A DNA stretch of 64,000 bases from Nocardioides sp. zg-1230 (lineage in GTDB: Bacteria; Actinomycetota; Actinomycetes; Propionibacteriales; Nocardioidaceae): NCBI RefSeq assembly GCF_013155335.1, contig NZ_JABJQZ010000001.1:1550001-1614000 (forward strand), written 5' to 3'. Below the pieces are notes generated by a model. It saw nothing but the letters and a program-made list of their open reading frames with translations. It did not search any database and had not been told where the DNA came from. How positions within the stretch are numbered: the stretch's first letter is position 1; each line of letters begins with the position of its first letter. Shown here one piece after another: positions 7,828 through 16,298 of this stretch. A program made the translations under genes and the position numbers.

Positions 7828-9015
7828 GTGCCTGCCCACGAATCTCCGCTCGTCCGGTTGGAGCGTCACGCGCGCAACCGCGCGCTCGAGGTCGCGGTGA
7901 CGGAGGTGCGCGACGGCTCGTGGACCACGCTGACGTGGAACGAGCTCTACCGCCGCGTGATCGACGGCGCCGCCGGCATGATCGAGGCCGGGGTCAACCC
8001 GGGCCAGGTGGTGGTCATCCGGGTCCCGACGGGCGTCCGCCAGCTCGAGCTCGAGCTCGCCACGCGCGTCGCCGGCGCGGTGCCGCTGCTGCTGCCCGAG
8101 CACCTCGATCCCGCCGAGGTGGGTCGGCTCCTCGACGAGGTGGAGGTGCGGCTCGTCGTCGTCGACGACGAGAGCCGACTGTCGCTGCTGCGGCGTGCCG
8201 CCCTGGCCGACGCCCAGCTCTTCGAGTGCGACGACCGCTCGTGGGAGCGGCTGCGCGGGATGGGCCTCGAGCGGCGCAAGCGCCAGCCCGACCTGCTGTC
8301 CTGGGTTGCCGGCGCGCGCGCCGGCGCCTCCTCCGCGCCGGTGCTGGGCCTGCCCCGGGAGAAGGCCCAGGCCTGGCTCTTCCGCCCCGAGTGCTCCGGT
8401 GCGCTGTCCGACATCACCGGCACGGACGTCGTCCTGCTGACCGGCGAGGCGACCGACCGCTTCACGACCGTCGCGCGCGACGCGCACCTCACGTCGGGAT
8501 TCACCCTCGCGTGGGTCGAGAGGCCGGAGGAGCTCGAGGCGGCCCTCGCCCACGTCGCGCCGACCCACGTGCTGCTCGACCACACGGCGGCCCGGGTGCT
8601 GGAGGACCTCCTCGAGGCCGGCACCGTCGACGGCTCGCCGTGGCACGCGACCCCGAGCGAGGTCCTCGACGCCGCGTCCGCCCAGGTCGCCGAGGCGCGG
8701 CTCGGCTCGAAGGAGCGCAAGCTCGCCGCCGAGGTCACCGCCCTGGCGCCCTGGTGGGGCGGCCGGTTGCGGGTGCTGGTGATGGACGCCCGTGTCCACC
8801 GCAGGATCAGCGCGCTGGCGACCACGCTGGGCTTCCGCCTCGGACGCGTCGCGCACCACCCGGCCGTCCGGCTCGAGCTGTCGCGCGAGCACGCGGTGGT
8901 CGACGTACCGGCGGCGCCGCAGGTCGAGGCCGCCTCGGTCTCGCTCCCGCGTCGTGGTCGGGCGGGCGACGGGCTGGACTCGGCCTTCTCGCTCGCCGGC
9001 ACGCCCGGCTCCTGA
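7828..9015 (+). CDS. degenerate AMP-binding (acyl-CoA synthetase-like) protein
   Basis: The 395-residue product resembles the N-terminal part of long-chain acyl-CoA synthetases: LTWNELYRRVIDGAAGMIEAG followed by PGQVVVIRVPTG and GAVPLLLPE. Later it has AVTALAPWWGGRLRVLVMDA, which fits the GGRLR region of FadD proteins. It lacks the TSGTTGxPKG phosphate loop, the YGxTE motif and the C-terminal lysine domain, so it should not adenylate acids. This looks like a truncated pseudoenzyme that is kept as an intact frame. I chose GTG 7828 because GGAG lies seven bases before it; TTG 7783 and ATG 7810 are alternatives. A TAGGTT box at 7779-7784 is the likely promoter. Function unknown. Confidence 0.8.
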   Translation: MPAHESPLVRLERHARNRALEVAVTEVRDGSWTTLTWNELYRRVIDGAAGMIEAGVNPGQVVVIRVPTGVRQLELELATRVAGAVPLLLPEHLDPAEVGRLLDEVEVRLVVVDDESRLSLLRRAALADAQLFECDDRSWERLRGMGLERRKRQPDLLSWVAGARAGASSAPVLGLPREKAQAWLFRPECSGALSDITGTDVVLLTGEATDRFTTVARDAHLTSGFTLAWVERPEELEAALAHVAPTHVLLDHTAARVLEDLLEAGTVDGSPWHATPSEVLDAASAQVAEARLGSKERKLAAEVTALAPWWGGRLRVLVMDARVHRRISALATTLGFRLGRVAHHPAVRLELSREHAVVDVPAAPQVEAASVSLPRRGRAGDGLDSAFSLAGTPGS

Positions 9016-9025
9016 GCCGGCTCGC

Positions 9026-10033
9026 TCAGGAGCGGTAGACGATCACCTTGTCGCCGAGCCGGACCCGGTCGAACAGCCACGCGACGGTGGCGCGGTCGCG
9101 CACGTTGACGCAGCCGTGGGACGCGCCGTCGTAGCCGTTGGCGGCGAAGTCGGGGGAGTAGTGCACCGCCTGCCCGCCCGAGAAGAACATGGCGTAGGGC
9201 ATCGGCGTGTCGTAGAGGCTCGACACGTGGTCGCGCGACTTGCGGAACACGGTGAACGCCCCCTCGCGCGTGGGCAGCTCGTCGGAGCCGAAGCGCACCT
9301 CGACGGTCTCGAGGACCACGCCGTCGACGACCCAGCGCAGCGAGCGTGACGTCTTGTCGATGCACATCGCCCGCCCCGAGAGGCAGCGCTGGTCGAGGGC
9401 CGGGCCCGAGGGCTCGATGTTGAACAGCTCGGCCTTCGTCGGCTCCCGGGTCATCGCCTTGAGCCGGGTCAGCGTGCGCCGGTCGACCGCGCCGGTCACC
9501 GGGATCCGCCGCTTCGCCTGGAAGCCCCTCACCGCCTTCACCGTCGCGCCGGTGTAGCGACCGGTCACCTCGGCGTCGTACCAGCGGATCTGTGCGAGGC
9601 GCGCCTGCACCTGACGCACCCACATGCCCGTGTCGCCGCGCTGCAGCAGCGGCCTGCCGGGGGTGTAGACGTTGTGCAGCGCCTCGGTCGTCGGCTCGGT
9701 CGTCAGGCTCACGACCTTGAGCCACGTGCGCTCGTCGACGACACCGTCGGCGGTCCAGCCGCGGCGGCGCTGGAAGGTCGCGACCCCGTCACGGGTCTCG
9801 CGGTCGAACCGGTTGGTGACGACCTCGGAGTGCAGGTCGAGCTGGTGCAGCCGGCTCTGCAGCACCCGCACTCGCCACCCCGAGTCGCCGAGCTGCATCG
9901 GGGCGAAGGCGGCGCGCGCCGTCGGGGCGGCGGATGCGCTGGCGGACGCGGCGACGCCGCCAACACCGGTCAGGGTGCAGATCAGGGCGCAGAGCACCGC
10001 GAGGACGAGCGCAGGAGCGCGGTGACGTGACAT
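9026..10033 (-). CDS. L,D-transpeptidase with two peptidoglycan-binding domains
   Basis: The 335-residue exported protein remodels peptidoglycan by making 3-3 cross-links or attaching ligands. It has a signal peptide (about 1-38, hydrophobic LVLAVLCALI), two PG_binding_1 repeats (about 45-110 and 125-190, each with a GDxGxxVRxLQ-like start), and a YkuD catalytic domain from about 210. The catalytic signature SHGCVNVR is intact, with the nucleophile at C308. The start ATG 10033 has GGAGG six bases upstream, which rules out the longer frame beginning at 10114. It is convergent with the gene at 7828 and divergent from menG. Confidence 0.92.
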   Translation of the reverse strand: MSRHRAPALVLAVLCALICTLTGVGGVAASASASAAPTARAAFAPMQLGDSGWRVRVLQSRLHQLDLHSEVVTNRFDRETRDGVATFQRRRGWTADGVVDERTWLKVVSLTTEPTTEALHNVYTPGRPLLQRGDTGMWVRQVQARLAQIRWYDAEVTGRYTGATVKAVRGFQAKRRIPVTGAVDRRTLTRLKAMTREPTKAELFNIEPSGPALDQRCLSGRAMCIDKTSRSLRWVVDGVVLETVEVRFGSDELPTREGAFTVFRKSRDHVSSLYDTPMPYAMFFSGGQAVHYSPDFAANGYDGASHGCVNVRDRATVAWLFDRVRLGDKVIVYRS

Positions 10034-10145
10034 GTGGGTCCTCCCCCGGAAGCCGTCGACCTGGAGATCGACGTGGTGATCATAGGGACGTACGACGACC
10101 ACCCCGCGTTGCACCTTCCGGGGTTCGGACGCCTACGCTCGCGGC

Positions 10146-10835
10146 GTGGCCCGCGCTGACCTGGACAAGCAACCGACCGACGTTCGTCGCATGTTCGACA
10201 CCGTGGCGAAGCGCTACGACCTCACCAACGACCTCATGACGGCGGGCATCCAGCGCACCTGGCGCCGCGCCATGGTCGACGCCGTCGCGCCGCAGCGCGG
10301 CGACCTGGTGCTCGACCTCGCCGCCGGCACGGGCTGCTCGAGCGAGCCCTTCGGAGCCCACGGGGCCACCGCCGTGCCGTGCGACTTCTCGGTCGGCATG
10401 CTCCAGCAGGGGAAGAAGGACCGGCCGTCGCTGCCGTTCGTCGCCGGCGACGGCACCCGGCTGCCGTTCCTCGACGACACGTTCGACGCGGTGACGATCT
10501 CGTACGGCCTGCGCAACTTCGTCGACCCGGTGGCGGGGCTCAGGGAGATGCTCCGCGTCACCCGGCCGGGCGGCCGACTCGTGGTGTGCGAGTTCAGCAC
10601 CCCCGCCAACGGCGCGTTCCGCAGCCTCTACATGGACGGCTTCATGCGCGCGCTGCCCGCGATCGCCTCCCTGACCGCGAGCGCCTCCGACGCCTACGTC
10701 TACCTCGCCGAGTCGATCCGCGCCTGGCCGGACCAGGAGGGACTCGCGGAGATGGTCGCCGAGGCCGGCTGGCAGCGGCCCGAGTGGCGCAACCTCACCG
10801 GCGGCATCGTCGCGCTGCACCGCGCGACCGCCTGA
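10146..10835 (+). CDS. menG: demethylmenaquinone methyltransferase MenG (UbiE family)
   Basis: MenG uses S-adenosylmethionine to methylate demethylmenaquinone in the last step of menaquinone synthesis. The 229-residue protein begins with the family pattern [17 protein letters not shown], has the SAM-binding loop LDLAAGTG, the SYGLRNF motif and a C-terminal [10 protein letters not shown], all typical of MenG/UbiE. GTG 10146 follows a TACGCT box by six bases, a leaderless layout. It is immediately upstream of the nuo operon but separated from it by a 215-base gap with its own likely promoter. Confidence 0.95.
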   Translation: MARADLDKQPTDVRRMFDTVAKRYDLTNDLMTAGIQRTWRRAMVDAVAPQRGDLVLDLAAGTGCSSEPFGAHGATAVPCDFSVGMLQQGKKDRPSLPFVAGDGTRLPFLDDTFDAVTISYGLRNFVDPVAGLREMLRVTRPGGRLVVCEFSTPANGAFRSLYMDGFMRALPAIASLTASASDAYVYLAESIRAWPDQEGLAEMVAEAGWQRPEWRNLTGGIVALHRATA

Positions 10836-10848
10836 CCAGTCGCAGCGC

Positions 10849-10876
10849 ATTTAGTGCACGCAATCGTCACCTAAAT
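10849..10876. repeat. AT-rich inverted repeat after menG
   Basis: ATTTAG (10849-10854) is mirrored by CTAAAT (10871-10876), with partial pairing inside (GTG/CAC with one bulge). The arms are unusually AT-rich for this genome. It lies just after the menG stop and about 75 bases before the putative nuo promoter, so it could be an operator or a weak terminator. Confidence 0.35.
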
Positions 10877-10926
10877 CCGCAGGTCAGGCCCGCAATCGCG
10901 GCGTCCGGGCTGGTCCGGACCCCCAC

Positions 10927-10956
10927 GTGACGTATGTGACACCGGAGTCCTAGACT
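10927..10956 (+). promoter_or_regulatory. putative sigma-70-type promoter of the nuo operon
   Basis: GTGACG (10927-10932) and TAGACT (10951-10956) are spaced by 18 bases and fit a vegetative actinobacterial promoter. A direct repeat GTGAC-n4-GTGAC overlaps the -35 element and could be a regulator site. Transcription from here would give a leader of about 90 bases before nuoA. Confidence 0.4.
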
Positions 10957-11050
10957 GTGGCCCGCGCCACTCGTGAAGCCATTCACAAGGGCACATGTCT
11001 CACGGCACAGGCCCACCAGGGCGTGGCGCAGGTCCACCGGAAGGGAAGCG

Positions 11051-11410
11051 ATGGAGCTCTACACGCCGATCCTGGCGCTGGCACTCATCGCGACGGGCTT
11101 CGCGGTCTTCTCCGTGATCATGAGCGCCGTCGTGGGTCCCAAGCGCTACAACCGGGCGAAGCTCGACTCCTACGAGTGCGGCATCGAGCCGACGCCGCAG
11201 CCCGTCGGAGGCGGAAGGATCCCGGTGAAGTACTTCATCACCGCGATGCTCTTCATCGTCTTCGACATCGAGATCATCTTCCTCTACCCGTGGGCCGTCC
11301 ACTTCGACCAGATGGCCCTCTTCGGCCTCGTCGAGATGGTCCTCTTCATCGGCACTGTGTTCGTGGCCTACGCCTACGTGTGGCGCCGCGGCGGACTGGA
11401 CTGGGATTGA
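11051..11410 (+). CDS. nuoA: NADH-quinone oxidoreductase subunit A
   Basis: NuoA is a small membrane subunit at the junction of the arms of complex I. The 119-residue protein has three transmembrane helices (about 5-27, 62-84, 90-110) and the conserved loop YECGIEPTPQP and FDIEIIFLYPW. I chose ATG 11051 (MELYTPILAL), preceded by a purine-rich GGAAGGGAAG; the frame open from 10973 has no family similarity upstream. It is the first gene of the nuo operon and is separated from nuoB by 120 bases that contain a repeat-like segment. Confidence 0.95.
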   Translation: MELYTPILALALIATGFAVFSVIMSAVVGPKRYNRAKLDSYECGIEPTPQPVGGGRIPVKYFITAMLFIVFDIEIIFLYPWAVHFDQMALFGLVEMVLFIGTVFVAYAYVWRRGGLDWD

Positions 11411-11530
11411 TGGCCGCCATGTACGCACATTGCCGGCGTTCTCGTCGCTCGACGACCAAACCCGGGTCGCCTTCGCTCCTCGGCCTTGGCACTGCACGCA
11501 CCTGGCGACCCTCAACGGGAGGAATCTGAG
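11411..11530. other. nuoA-nuoB spacer with CT-rich repeat-like segment
   Basis: This 120-base gap inside the nuo operon contains GTTCTCGTC and GCTCCTC elements that also occur in the nuoC-nuoD and nuoI-nuoJ gaps, though the overall match is weaker. The last 20 bases hold the nuoB ribosome binding site (GGGAGG). I see no open reading frame of its own. Confidence 0.4.
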
Positions 11531-12085
11531 ATGGGTCTCGAAGAGAAGCTGCCGTCGGGTGTCTTGCTGACCACCGTCGAGGGCGTCGCGGGCTACATGC
11601 GCAAGGCGTCGTTCTGGCCCGCCACCTTCGGCCTGGCCTGCTGCGCCATCGAGATGATGACCACGGGCGCCCCCAAGTACGACCTCGCGCGCTTCGGCAT
11701 GGAGGTCTTCCGCGCCAGCCCCCGCCAGGCCGACCTGATGATCGTCGCCGGCCGCGTCAGCCAGAAGATGGCCCCGGTCCTGCGCCAGATCTACGACCAG
11801 ATGCCCGAGCCCAAGTGGGTCCTGGCGATGGGGGTCTGCGCCTCCTCCGGCGGCATGTTCAACAACTACGCGATCGTCCAGGGCGTCGACCACGTCGTGC
11901 CCGTCGACATGTACCTCCCCGGCTGCCCGCCGCGCCCGGAGATGCTCATCGACGCGATCCTCAAGCTGCACGACCAGGTCCAGCACACCAAGCTGGGTGC
12001 CAACCGTCGCGACGAGGTCGCCGAGCTCGAGACCGCCGCGCTGCGTGCCCTGCCCACCTCGGAGATGAAGGGTCTGCTCCGGTGA
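11531..12085 (+). CDS. nuoB: NADH-quinone oxidoreductase subunit B
   Basis: NuoB holds iron-sulfur cluster N2, the last electron carrier before menaquinone. The 184-residue protein shows the ligand cysteines as the tandem pair in GLACCAIEM, a third in VCASSGGMF and a fourth in [13 protein letters not shown] 11531 follows GGGAGG by about eight bases and gives the usual N terminus [10 protein letters not shown]. The stop overlaps the nuoC start as GTGA. The peripheral arm attaches to the cytoplasmic face of the membrane. Confidence 0.96.
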   Translation: MGLEEKLPSGVLLTTVEGVAGYMRKASFWPATFGLACCAIEMMTTGAPKYDLARFGMEVFRASPRQADLMIVAGRVSQKMAPVLRQIYDQMPEPKWVLAMGVCASSGGMFNNYAIVQGVDHVVPVDMYLPGCPPRPEMLIDAILKLHDQVQHTKLGANRRDEVAELETAALRALPTSEMKGLLR

Positions 12086-12933
12086 GCGACAAGCCCGACG
12101 AGAAGGCCGCCGGCAAGGCCCAGGACGAGTCCGACGACAAGACCGACAAGAACGAGGCCGCGCGTCCCGCCGAGGAGCGCAACCTCGAGAAGGCCAAGTC
12201 CGAGACCGGCACCGGCAGCGGCGTCGAGCAGCCGGCGCCCGAGCAGTCCCCGGAGAACGTGCCCGCCCCGACCGGTGAGGTCCGGGCGGTCGGCGAGCGC
12301 CGCGGCATGTTCGGCGTCTCCGGCACCGGCGACACGTCCGGCTACGGCGGCCTCGTCAGCGCAACGGTGTTCCCGCCGCCCTCGCAGAAGCCGTACGGCG
12401 GCTGGTTCGACGAGGTGGCCGGAGCGCTGGAGGCGCGGCTCGAGGCGACCGAGCTCACCTCGGCCATCGAGAGCGTCGTGGTCCACCGCGGCGAGATCAC
12501 CTTCCACGTCCGCCGCGAGGACCTGCCGTTCGTGGCGCAGATGCTCCGCGACGACGAGGCGCTGCGCTTCGAGTTCTGCTCCGGCGTCAGCGGCGTCCAC
12601 TACCCCGAGGACTCGGGTCGCGAGCTGCACGCGGTCTACCACCTGACGTCGATGACCCACAACCGTCGCATCCGCGTCGAGGTCACCGCGCCGGACAGCG
12701 ACCCGCACGTGCCGAGCCTGGTGAGCATCTACCCGACGCTCGACTGGCACGAGCGCGAGACCTACGACATGTTCGGGCTGATCTTCGACGGTCACCCCGC
12801 TCTGACCCGGGTGCTCATGCCGGACGACTGGCCGGGCCACCCGCAGCGCAAGGACTACCCGCTCGGCGGCATCCCCGTCGAGTACAAGGGCGGGTCCATC
12901 CCTCCGCCGGACCAGCGAAGGTCGTACAACTGA
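12082..12933 (+). CDS. nuoC: NADH-quinone oxidoreductase subunit C with charged N-terminal extension
   Basis: NuoC is a peripheral-arm subunit that binds NuoD. The 283-residue protein has an unusual first 75 residues or so that are almost only Lys, Glu, Asp, Ala and Pro and predicted disordered; the conserved domain follows from about residue 80 (RRGMFGV) through [25 protein letters not shown] and the C terminus. The GTG start at 12082 overlaps the nuoB stop, and the longer frame upstream would run far into nuoB. A gap of 70 bases with a repeated element separates it from nuoD. Confidence 0.93.
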   Translation: MSDKPDEKAAGKAQDESDDKTDKNEAARPAEERNLEKAKSETGTGSGVEQPAPEQSPENVPAPTGEVRAVGERRGMFGVSGTGDTSGYGGLVSATVFPPPSQKPYGGWFDEVAGALEARLEATELTSAIESVVVHRGEITFHVRREDLPFVAQMLRDDEALRFEFCSGVSGVHYPEDSGRELHAVYHLTSMTHNRRIRVEVTAPDSDPHVPSLVSIYPTLDWHERETYDMFGLIFDGHPALTRVLMPDDWPGHPQRKDYPLGGIPVEYKGGSIPPPDQRRSYN

Positions 12934-12937
12934 TGAT

Positions 12938-13001
12938 CCACCCCACTCGATTCTCCGTTCCTCCGCTCCGCTCCTCCACGAACAATCGATCGGGGACCCC
13001 G
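12938..13001 (+). repeat. intergenic repeat copy A in the nuoC-nuoD gap
   Basis: Starts with CCACCCCAC and ends with GGGGACCCCG just before the nuoD ATG. Between them is a CT-rich core flanked by short inverted arms (CGATT on the left, AATCG on the right). The same start, core and end occur at 20649-20714 before nuoJ. The distal end supplies the purine-rich GGGGA ahead of the nuoD start. Confidence 0.6.
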
Positions 13002-13003
13002 GA

Positions 13004-14344
13004 ATGACTACCGAGCAGGACTTCTACGCCGCGCCCGGCGAGACCAGCCAGGGCCGCGTCTTCACCGTCACGGGCCAGGACTGGGACTCGATCACGCAGA
13101 GCATCGGCGAGTCCGCCGAGGAGCGGGTCGTGGTCAACATGGGCCCCCAGCACCCCTCCACCCACGGCGTGCTCCGACTCATCCTCGAGCTCGAGGGCGA
13201 GACGGTCACCGAGGCCCGCTGCGGCATCGGCTACCTCCACACCGGCATCGAGAAGAACATGGAGTACCGCTCCTGGGTGCAGGGCACGACGTTCTGCACC
13301 CGCATGGACTACCTCTCCCCGTTCTACAACGAGGCCACCTACGTGCTGGGCGTGGAGCGCCTGCTCGACATCGAGGACGACATCCCCGAGAAGGCGCAGG
13401 TCATGCGCGTGCTCCTGATGGAGCTCAACCGCATGTCCTCGCACCTGGTCGCCATCGCGACCGGCGGCATGGAGATCGGCGCCCTCACGGTGATGACGAT
13501 CGGCTTCCGCGAGCGCGAGCTCGTGCTCGACCTCTTCGAGCTGATCACCGGCCTGCGCATGAACCACGCGTTCATCCGCCCCGGCGGCGTCGCCCAGGAC
13601 CTCCCGCCCGGCGCCCTCGACGAGATCCGCGACTTCATCGCGCTGATGAAGAAGCGCCTCCCGGAGTACGCCGCCCTCTGCAACGCCAACCCGATCTTCA
13701 AGGGACGCCTCGAAGGTGTCGGCCACCTCGACCTGGCCGGCTGCCTCGCGCTCGGCCTCACCGGGCCGGTGCTCCGCTCGACCGGCTACGCCTGGGACCT
13801 GCGCAAGACCCAGCCCTACTGCGGCTACGAGGACTACGACTTCGAGGTCCAGACCTGGGACACCGCCGACTCCTACGGCCGCTTCCGCATCCGGCTCAAC
13901 GAGATGTGGGAGTCGCTCAAGATCGTCGAGCAGTGCGCCGACCGCCTCGCCGGCCTCGAGGGCGCGCCCGTGATGGTGGGTGACAAGAAGATCGCGTGGC
14001 CCAGCCAGCTCGCCATCGGCAGCGACGGCATGGGCAACAGCCTCGACCACATCCGCCACATCATGGGCGAGTCCATGGAGGCGCTGATCCACCACTTCAA
14101 GCTGGTGACCGAGGGCTTCCGGGTCCCGGCAGGCCAGGCCTACGTCCCGATCGAGTCGCCGCGCGGCGAGCTGGGCGCCCACGTCGTCTCCGACGGCGGT
14201 ACGCGACCCTTCCGCGCGCACTTCCGCGACCCGTCGTTCACCAACCTGCAGGCGACGAGCGTGATGAGCGAGGGCGGCATGGTCGCCGACGTCATCGTCG
14301 CCATCGCCTCGATCGACCCCGTGATGGGAGGCGTCGACAGATGA
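13004..14344 (+). CDS. nuoD: NADH-quinone oxidoreductase subunit D
   Basis: NuoD, with NuoB, forms the quinone-binding cavity of complex I. The 446-residue protein has the family signature [12 protein letters not shown] near residue 46, GYLHTGIEK, a [10 protein letters not shown] motif, ESPRGELG and the C-terminal DPVMGGVDR. Length and ends match the family. ATG 13004 lies just after repeat copy A. It ends with ATGA overlapping nuoE. Confidence 0.97.
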   Translation: MTTEQDFYAAPGETSQGRVFTVTGQDWDSITQSIGESAEERVVVNMGPQHPSTHGVLRLILELEGETVTEARCGIGYLHTGIEKNMEYRSWVQGTTFCTRMDYLSPFYNEATYVLGVERLLDIEDDIPEKAQVMRVLLMELNRMSSHLVAIATGGMEIGALTVMTIGFRERELVLDLFELITGLRMNHAFIRPGGVAQDLPPGALDEIRDFIALMKKRLPEYAALCNANPIFKGRLEGVGHLDLAGCLALGLTGPVLRSTGYAWDLRKTQPYCGYEDYDFEVQTWDTADSYGRFRIRLNEMWESLKIVEQCADRLAGLEGAPVMVGDKKIAWPSQLAIGSDGMGNSLDHIRHIMGESMEALIHHFKLVTEGFRVPAGQAYVPIESPRGELGAHVVSDGGTRPFRAHFRDPSFTNLQATSVMSEGGMVADVIVAIASIDPVMGGVDR

Positions 14345-14991
14345 GTCTCGACGACAAGACCTGGGCCGAGCTGCGCGAGATCGCGGCCCGCTACCCCGAG
14401 GCCCGGTCCGGCCTGCTGCCGATGCTGCACCTCGTGCAGTCGGTCGAGGGCCGGATCACCCCCGAGGGCATCGAGGCGTGTGCCGAGGTCCTCGGCATCA
14501 GCGCCGCCGAGGTCAACGGGGTCGCGACCTTCTACACGATGTACAAGCGCAAGCCGGTCGGCGACTACCACGTCGGCGTCTGCACCAACACGCTGTGCGC
14601 AGTCATGGGCGGCGACCTGATCTTCGAGCGCCTCAAGGACCACCTCGACGTCGGCAACGACGAGACCACCGAGGACGGCAAGATCACCCTCGAGCACGTC
14701 GAGTGCAACGCGGCGTGCGACTACGCCCCGGTGATGATGGTCAACTGGGAGTTCATGGACAACCAGACGCCCGAGTCGGCCGTCCAGGTCGTCGACGACC
14801 TGCGCGCCGGACGCGAGGTCCACTCGACCCGTGGGCCGCGGCTGTGCACCTGGCGCGAGGCCGAGCGCGTGATGGCCGGTTTCCCCGACGACCGCGCCGA
14901 TGAGGGACCGGCCGCCGGTCCTGCCTCGCTGGCCGGTCTCGCGATCGCCCGCGAGAAGGGCTGGACCGCTCCGGAGGGAGAGAGCAAGTGA
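14341..14991 (+). CDS. nuoE: NADH-quinone oxidoreductase subunit E
   Basis: NuoE carries the [2Fe-2S] cluster N1a in the NADH-oxidising module. The 216-residue thioredoxin-like protein has the four ligand cysteines in VCTNTLC and [11 protein letters not shown], preceded by the helical [13 protein letters not shown] region. It has a C-terminal tail (about residues 160-216) with Ala/Gly-rich segments that is common in actinobacteria. The ATG overlaps the nuoD stop, and its own stop overlaps nuoF as GTGA. Confidence 0.96.
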   Translation: MSLDDKTWAELREIAARYPEARSGLLPMLHLVQSVEGRITPEGIEACAEVLGISAAEVNGVATFYTMYKRKPVGDYHVGVCTNTLCAVMGGDLIFERLKDHLDVGNDETTEDGKITLEHVECNAACDYAPVMMVNWEFMDNQTPESAVQVVDDLRAGREVHSTRGPRLCTWREAERVMAGFPDDRADEGPAAGPASLAGLAIAREKGWTAPEGESK

Positions 14992-16298
14992 CGGACACAC
15001 TGACCCCGGTCCTCACCGACAACTGGGACGCCGAGCGCGCCTGGACGCTGGCGTCGTACGAGGAGCGCGGTGGCTACGCCGCCCTCGACAAGGCGTTCGC
15101 GATGACGCCCGACGACGTGATCACCGCCGTCAAGGACTCCGGTCTCCGCGGCCGCGGTGGCGCCGGCTTCCCGACGGGCATGAAGTGGGGCTTCATCCCG
15201 CAGGACAACCCGAGGCCGAAGTACCTCGTCGTCAACGCCGACGAGTCCGAGCCGGGCACCTGCAAGGACATCCCGCTGATGATGGCCAGCCCGCACACGC
15301 TGGTCGAGGGCGTCATCGTCAGCTCCTACGCCATCCGCGCCCACACTGCGTTCATCTACGTGCGCGGCGAGGTCCTCCACGTCATCCGTCGCCTCCAGCG
15401 CGCCGTGCAGGAGGCCTACCTGGCCGGCCACCTCGGCAAGAACATCCACGGCTCGGGCTACGACCTCGACCTGATCGTGCACGCCGGTGCGGGTGCGTAC
15501 ATCTGCGGCGAGGAGACGGCGCTGCTCGAGGGCCTCGAGGGACGTCGCGGCCAGCCGCGCCTGCGCCCGCCGTTCCCGGCCGTGGCCGGGCTCTACGCCA
15601 GCCCGACCGTGATCAACAACGTCGAGTCGATCGCCTCCGTGCCGAGCATCATCACCAACGGCGCCGCCTGGTTCGCCGGCATGGGCACCGAGAAGTCCAA
15701 CGGCTTCGGCATCTTCAGCCTGTCCGGGCACGTGAAGAACCCCGGCCAGTACGAGGCCCCGCTGGGCATCACGCTGCGCCAGCTGCTCGACCTGGCCGGA
15801 GGGGTCCGAGAAGGTCACGAGCTGAAGTTCTGGACGCCCGGCGGCTCCAGCACGCCGCTGCTGACCCCCGAGCACCTCGACGTACCGCTCGACTTCGAGT
15901 CCGTGGGCGCGGCCGGTTCGATGCTCGGCACCCGCGCCCTGCAGATCTTCGACGAGACGACCTGCGTGGTCCGCGCGGTGCTGCGGTGGACCGAGTTCTA
16001 CAAGCACGAGTCGTGCGGCAAGTGCACCCCGTGCCGCGAGGGCACCTGGTGGCTGGCGCAGACCCTGGCCCGCCTGGAGAAGGGCGAGGGCAGCGAGGAC
16101 GACCTCGACCTGCTCCTCGACCAGTGCGACAACATCCTGGGCCGCGCGTTCTGCGCGCTCGGCGATGGAGCGACGAGCCCGATCTCGAGCTCGATCCAGT
16201 ACTTCCGGGACGAGTACCTCGCCCACCTGACCCACGGCGGCTGCCCGTTCGACCCGGCCGCCTCGACCGCCTTCGCACCGGTTGGAGCCACTGCATGA
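14988..16298 (+). CDS. nuoF: NADH-quinone oxidoreductase subunit F
   Basis: NuoF binds NADH, FMN and cluster N3 and starts electron transfer. The 436-residue protein shows the NADH motif [13 protein letters not shown], the FMN-site [24 protein letters not shown], and the [4Fe-4S] motif [12 protein letters not shown] near residue 345. Its GTG start overlaps nuoE, and the stop overlaps nuoG as ATGA. Length is standard. Confidence 0.97.
   Translation: MTDTLTPVLTDNWDAERAWTLASYEERGGYAALDKAFAMTPDDVITAVKDSGLRGRGGAGFPTGMKWGFIPQDNPRPKYLVVNADESEPGTCKDIPLMMASPHTLVEGVIVSSYAIRAHTAFIYVRGEVLHVIRRLQRAVQEAYLAGHLGKNIHGSGYDLDLIVHAGAGAYICGEETALLEGLEGRRGQPRLRPPFPAVAGLYASPTVINNVESIASVPSIITNGAAWFAGMGTEKSNGFGIFSLSGHVKNPGQYEAPLGITLRQLLDLAGGVREGHELKFWTPGGSSTPLLTPEHLDVPLDFESVGAAGSMLGTRALQIFDETTCVVRAVLRWTEFYKHESCGKCTPCREGTWWLAQTLARLEKGEGSEDDLDLLLDQCDNILGRAFCALGDGATSPISSSIQYFRDEYLAHLTHGGCPFDPAASTAFAPVGATA

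Noticed and set aside
10951..11050. A longer NuoA starting at 10973
   Set aside because: The extra 26 residues (Arg and His rich) have no family similarity, while ATG 11051 has a purine-rich ribosome site and gives the standard N terminus.
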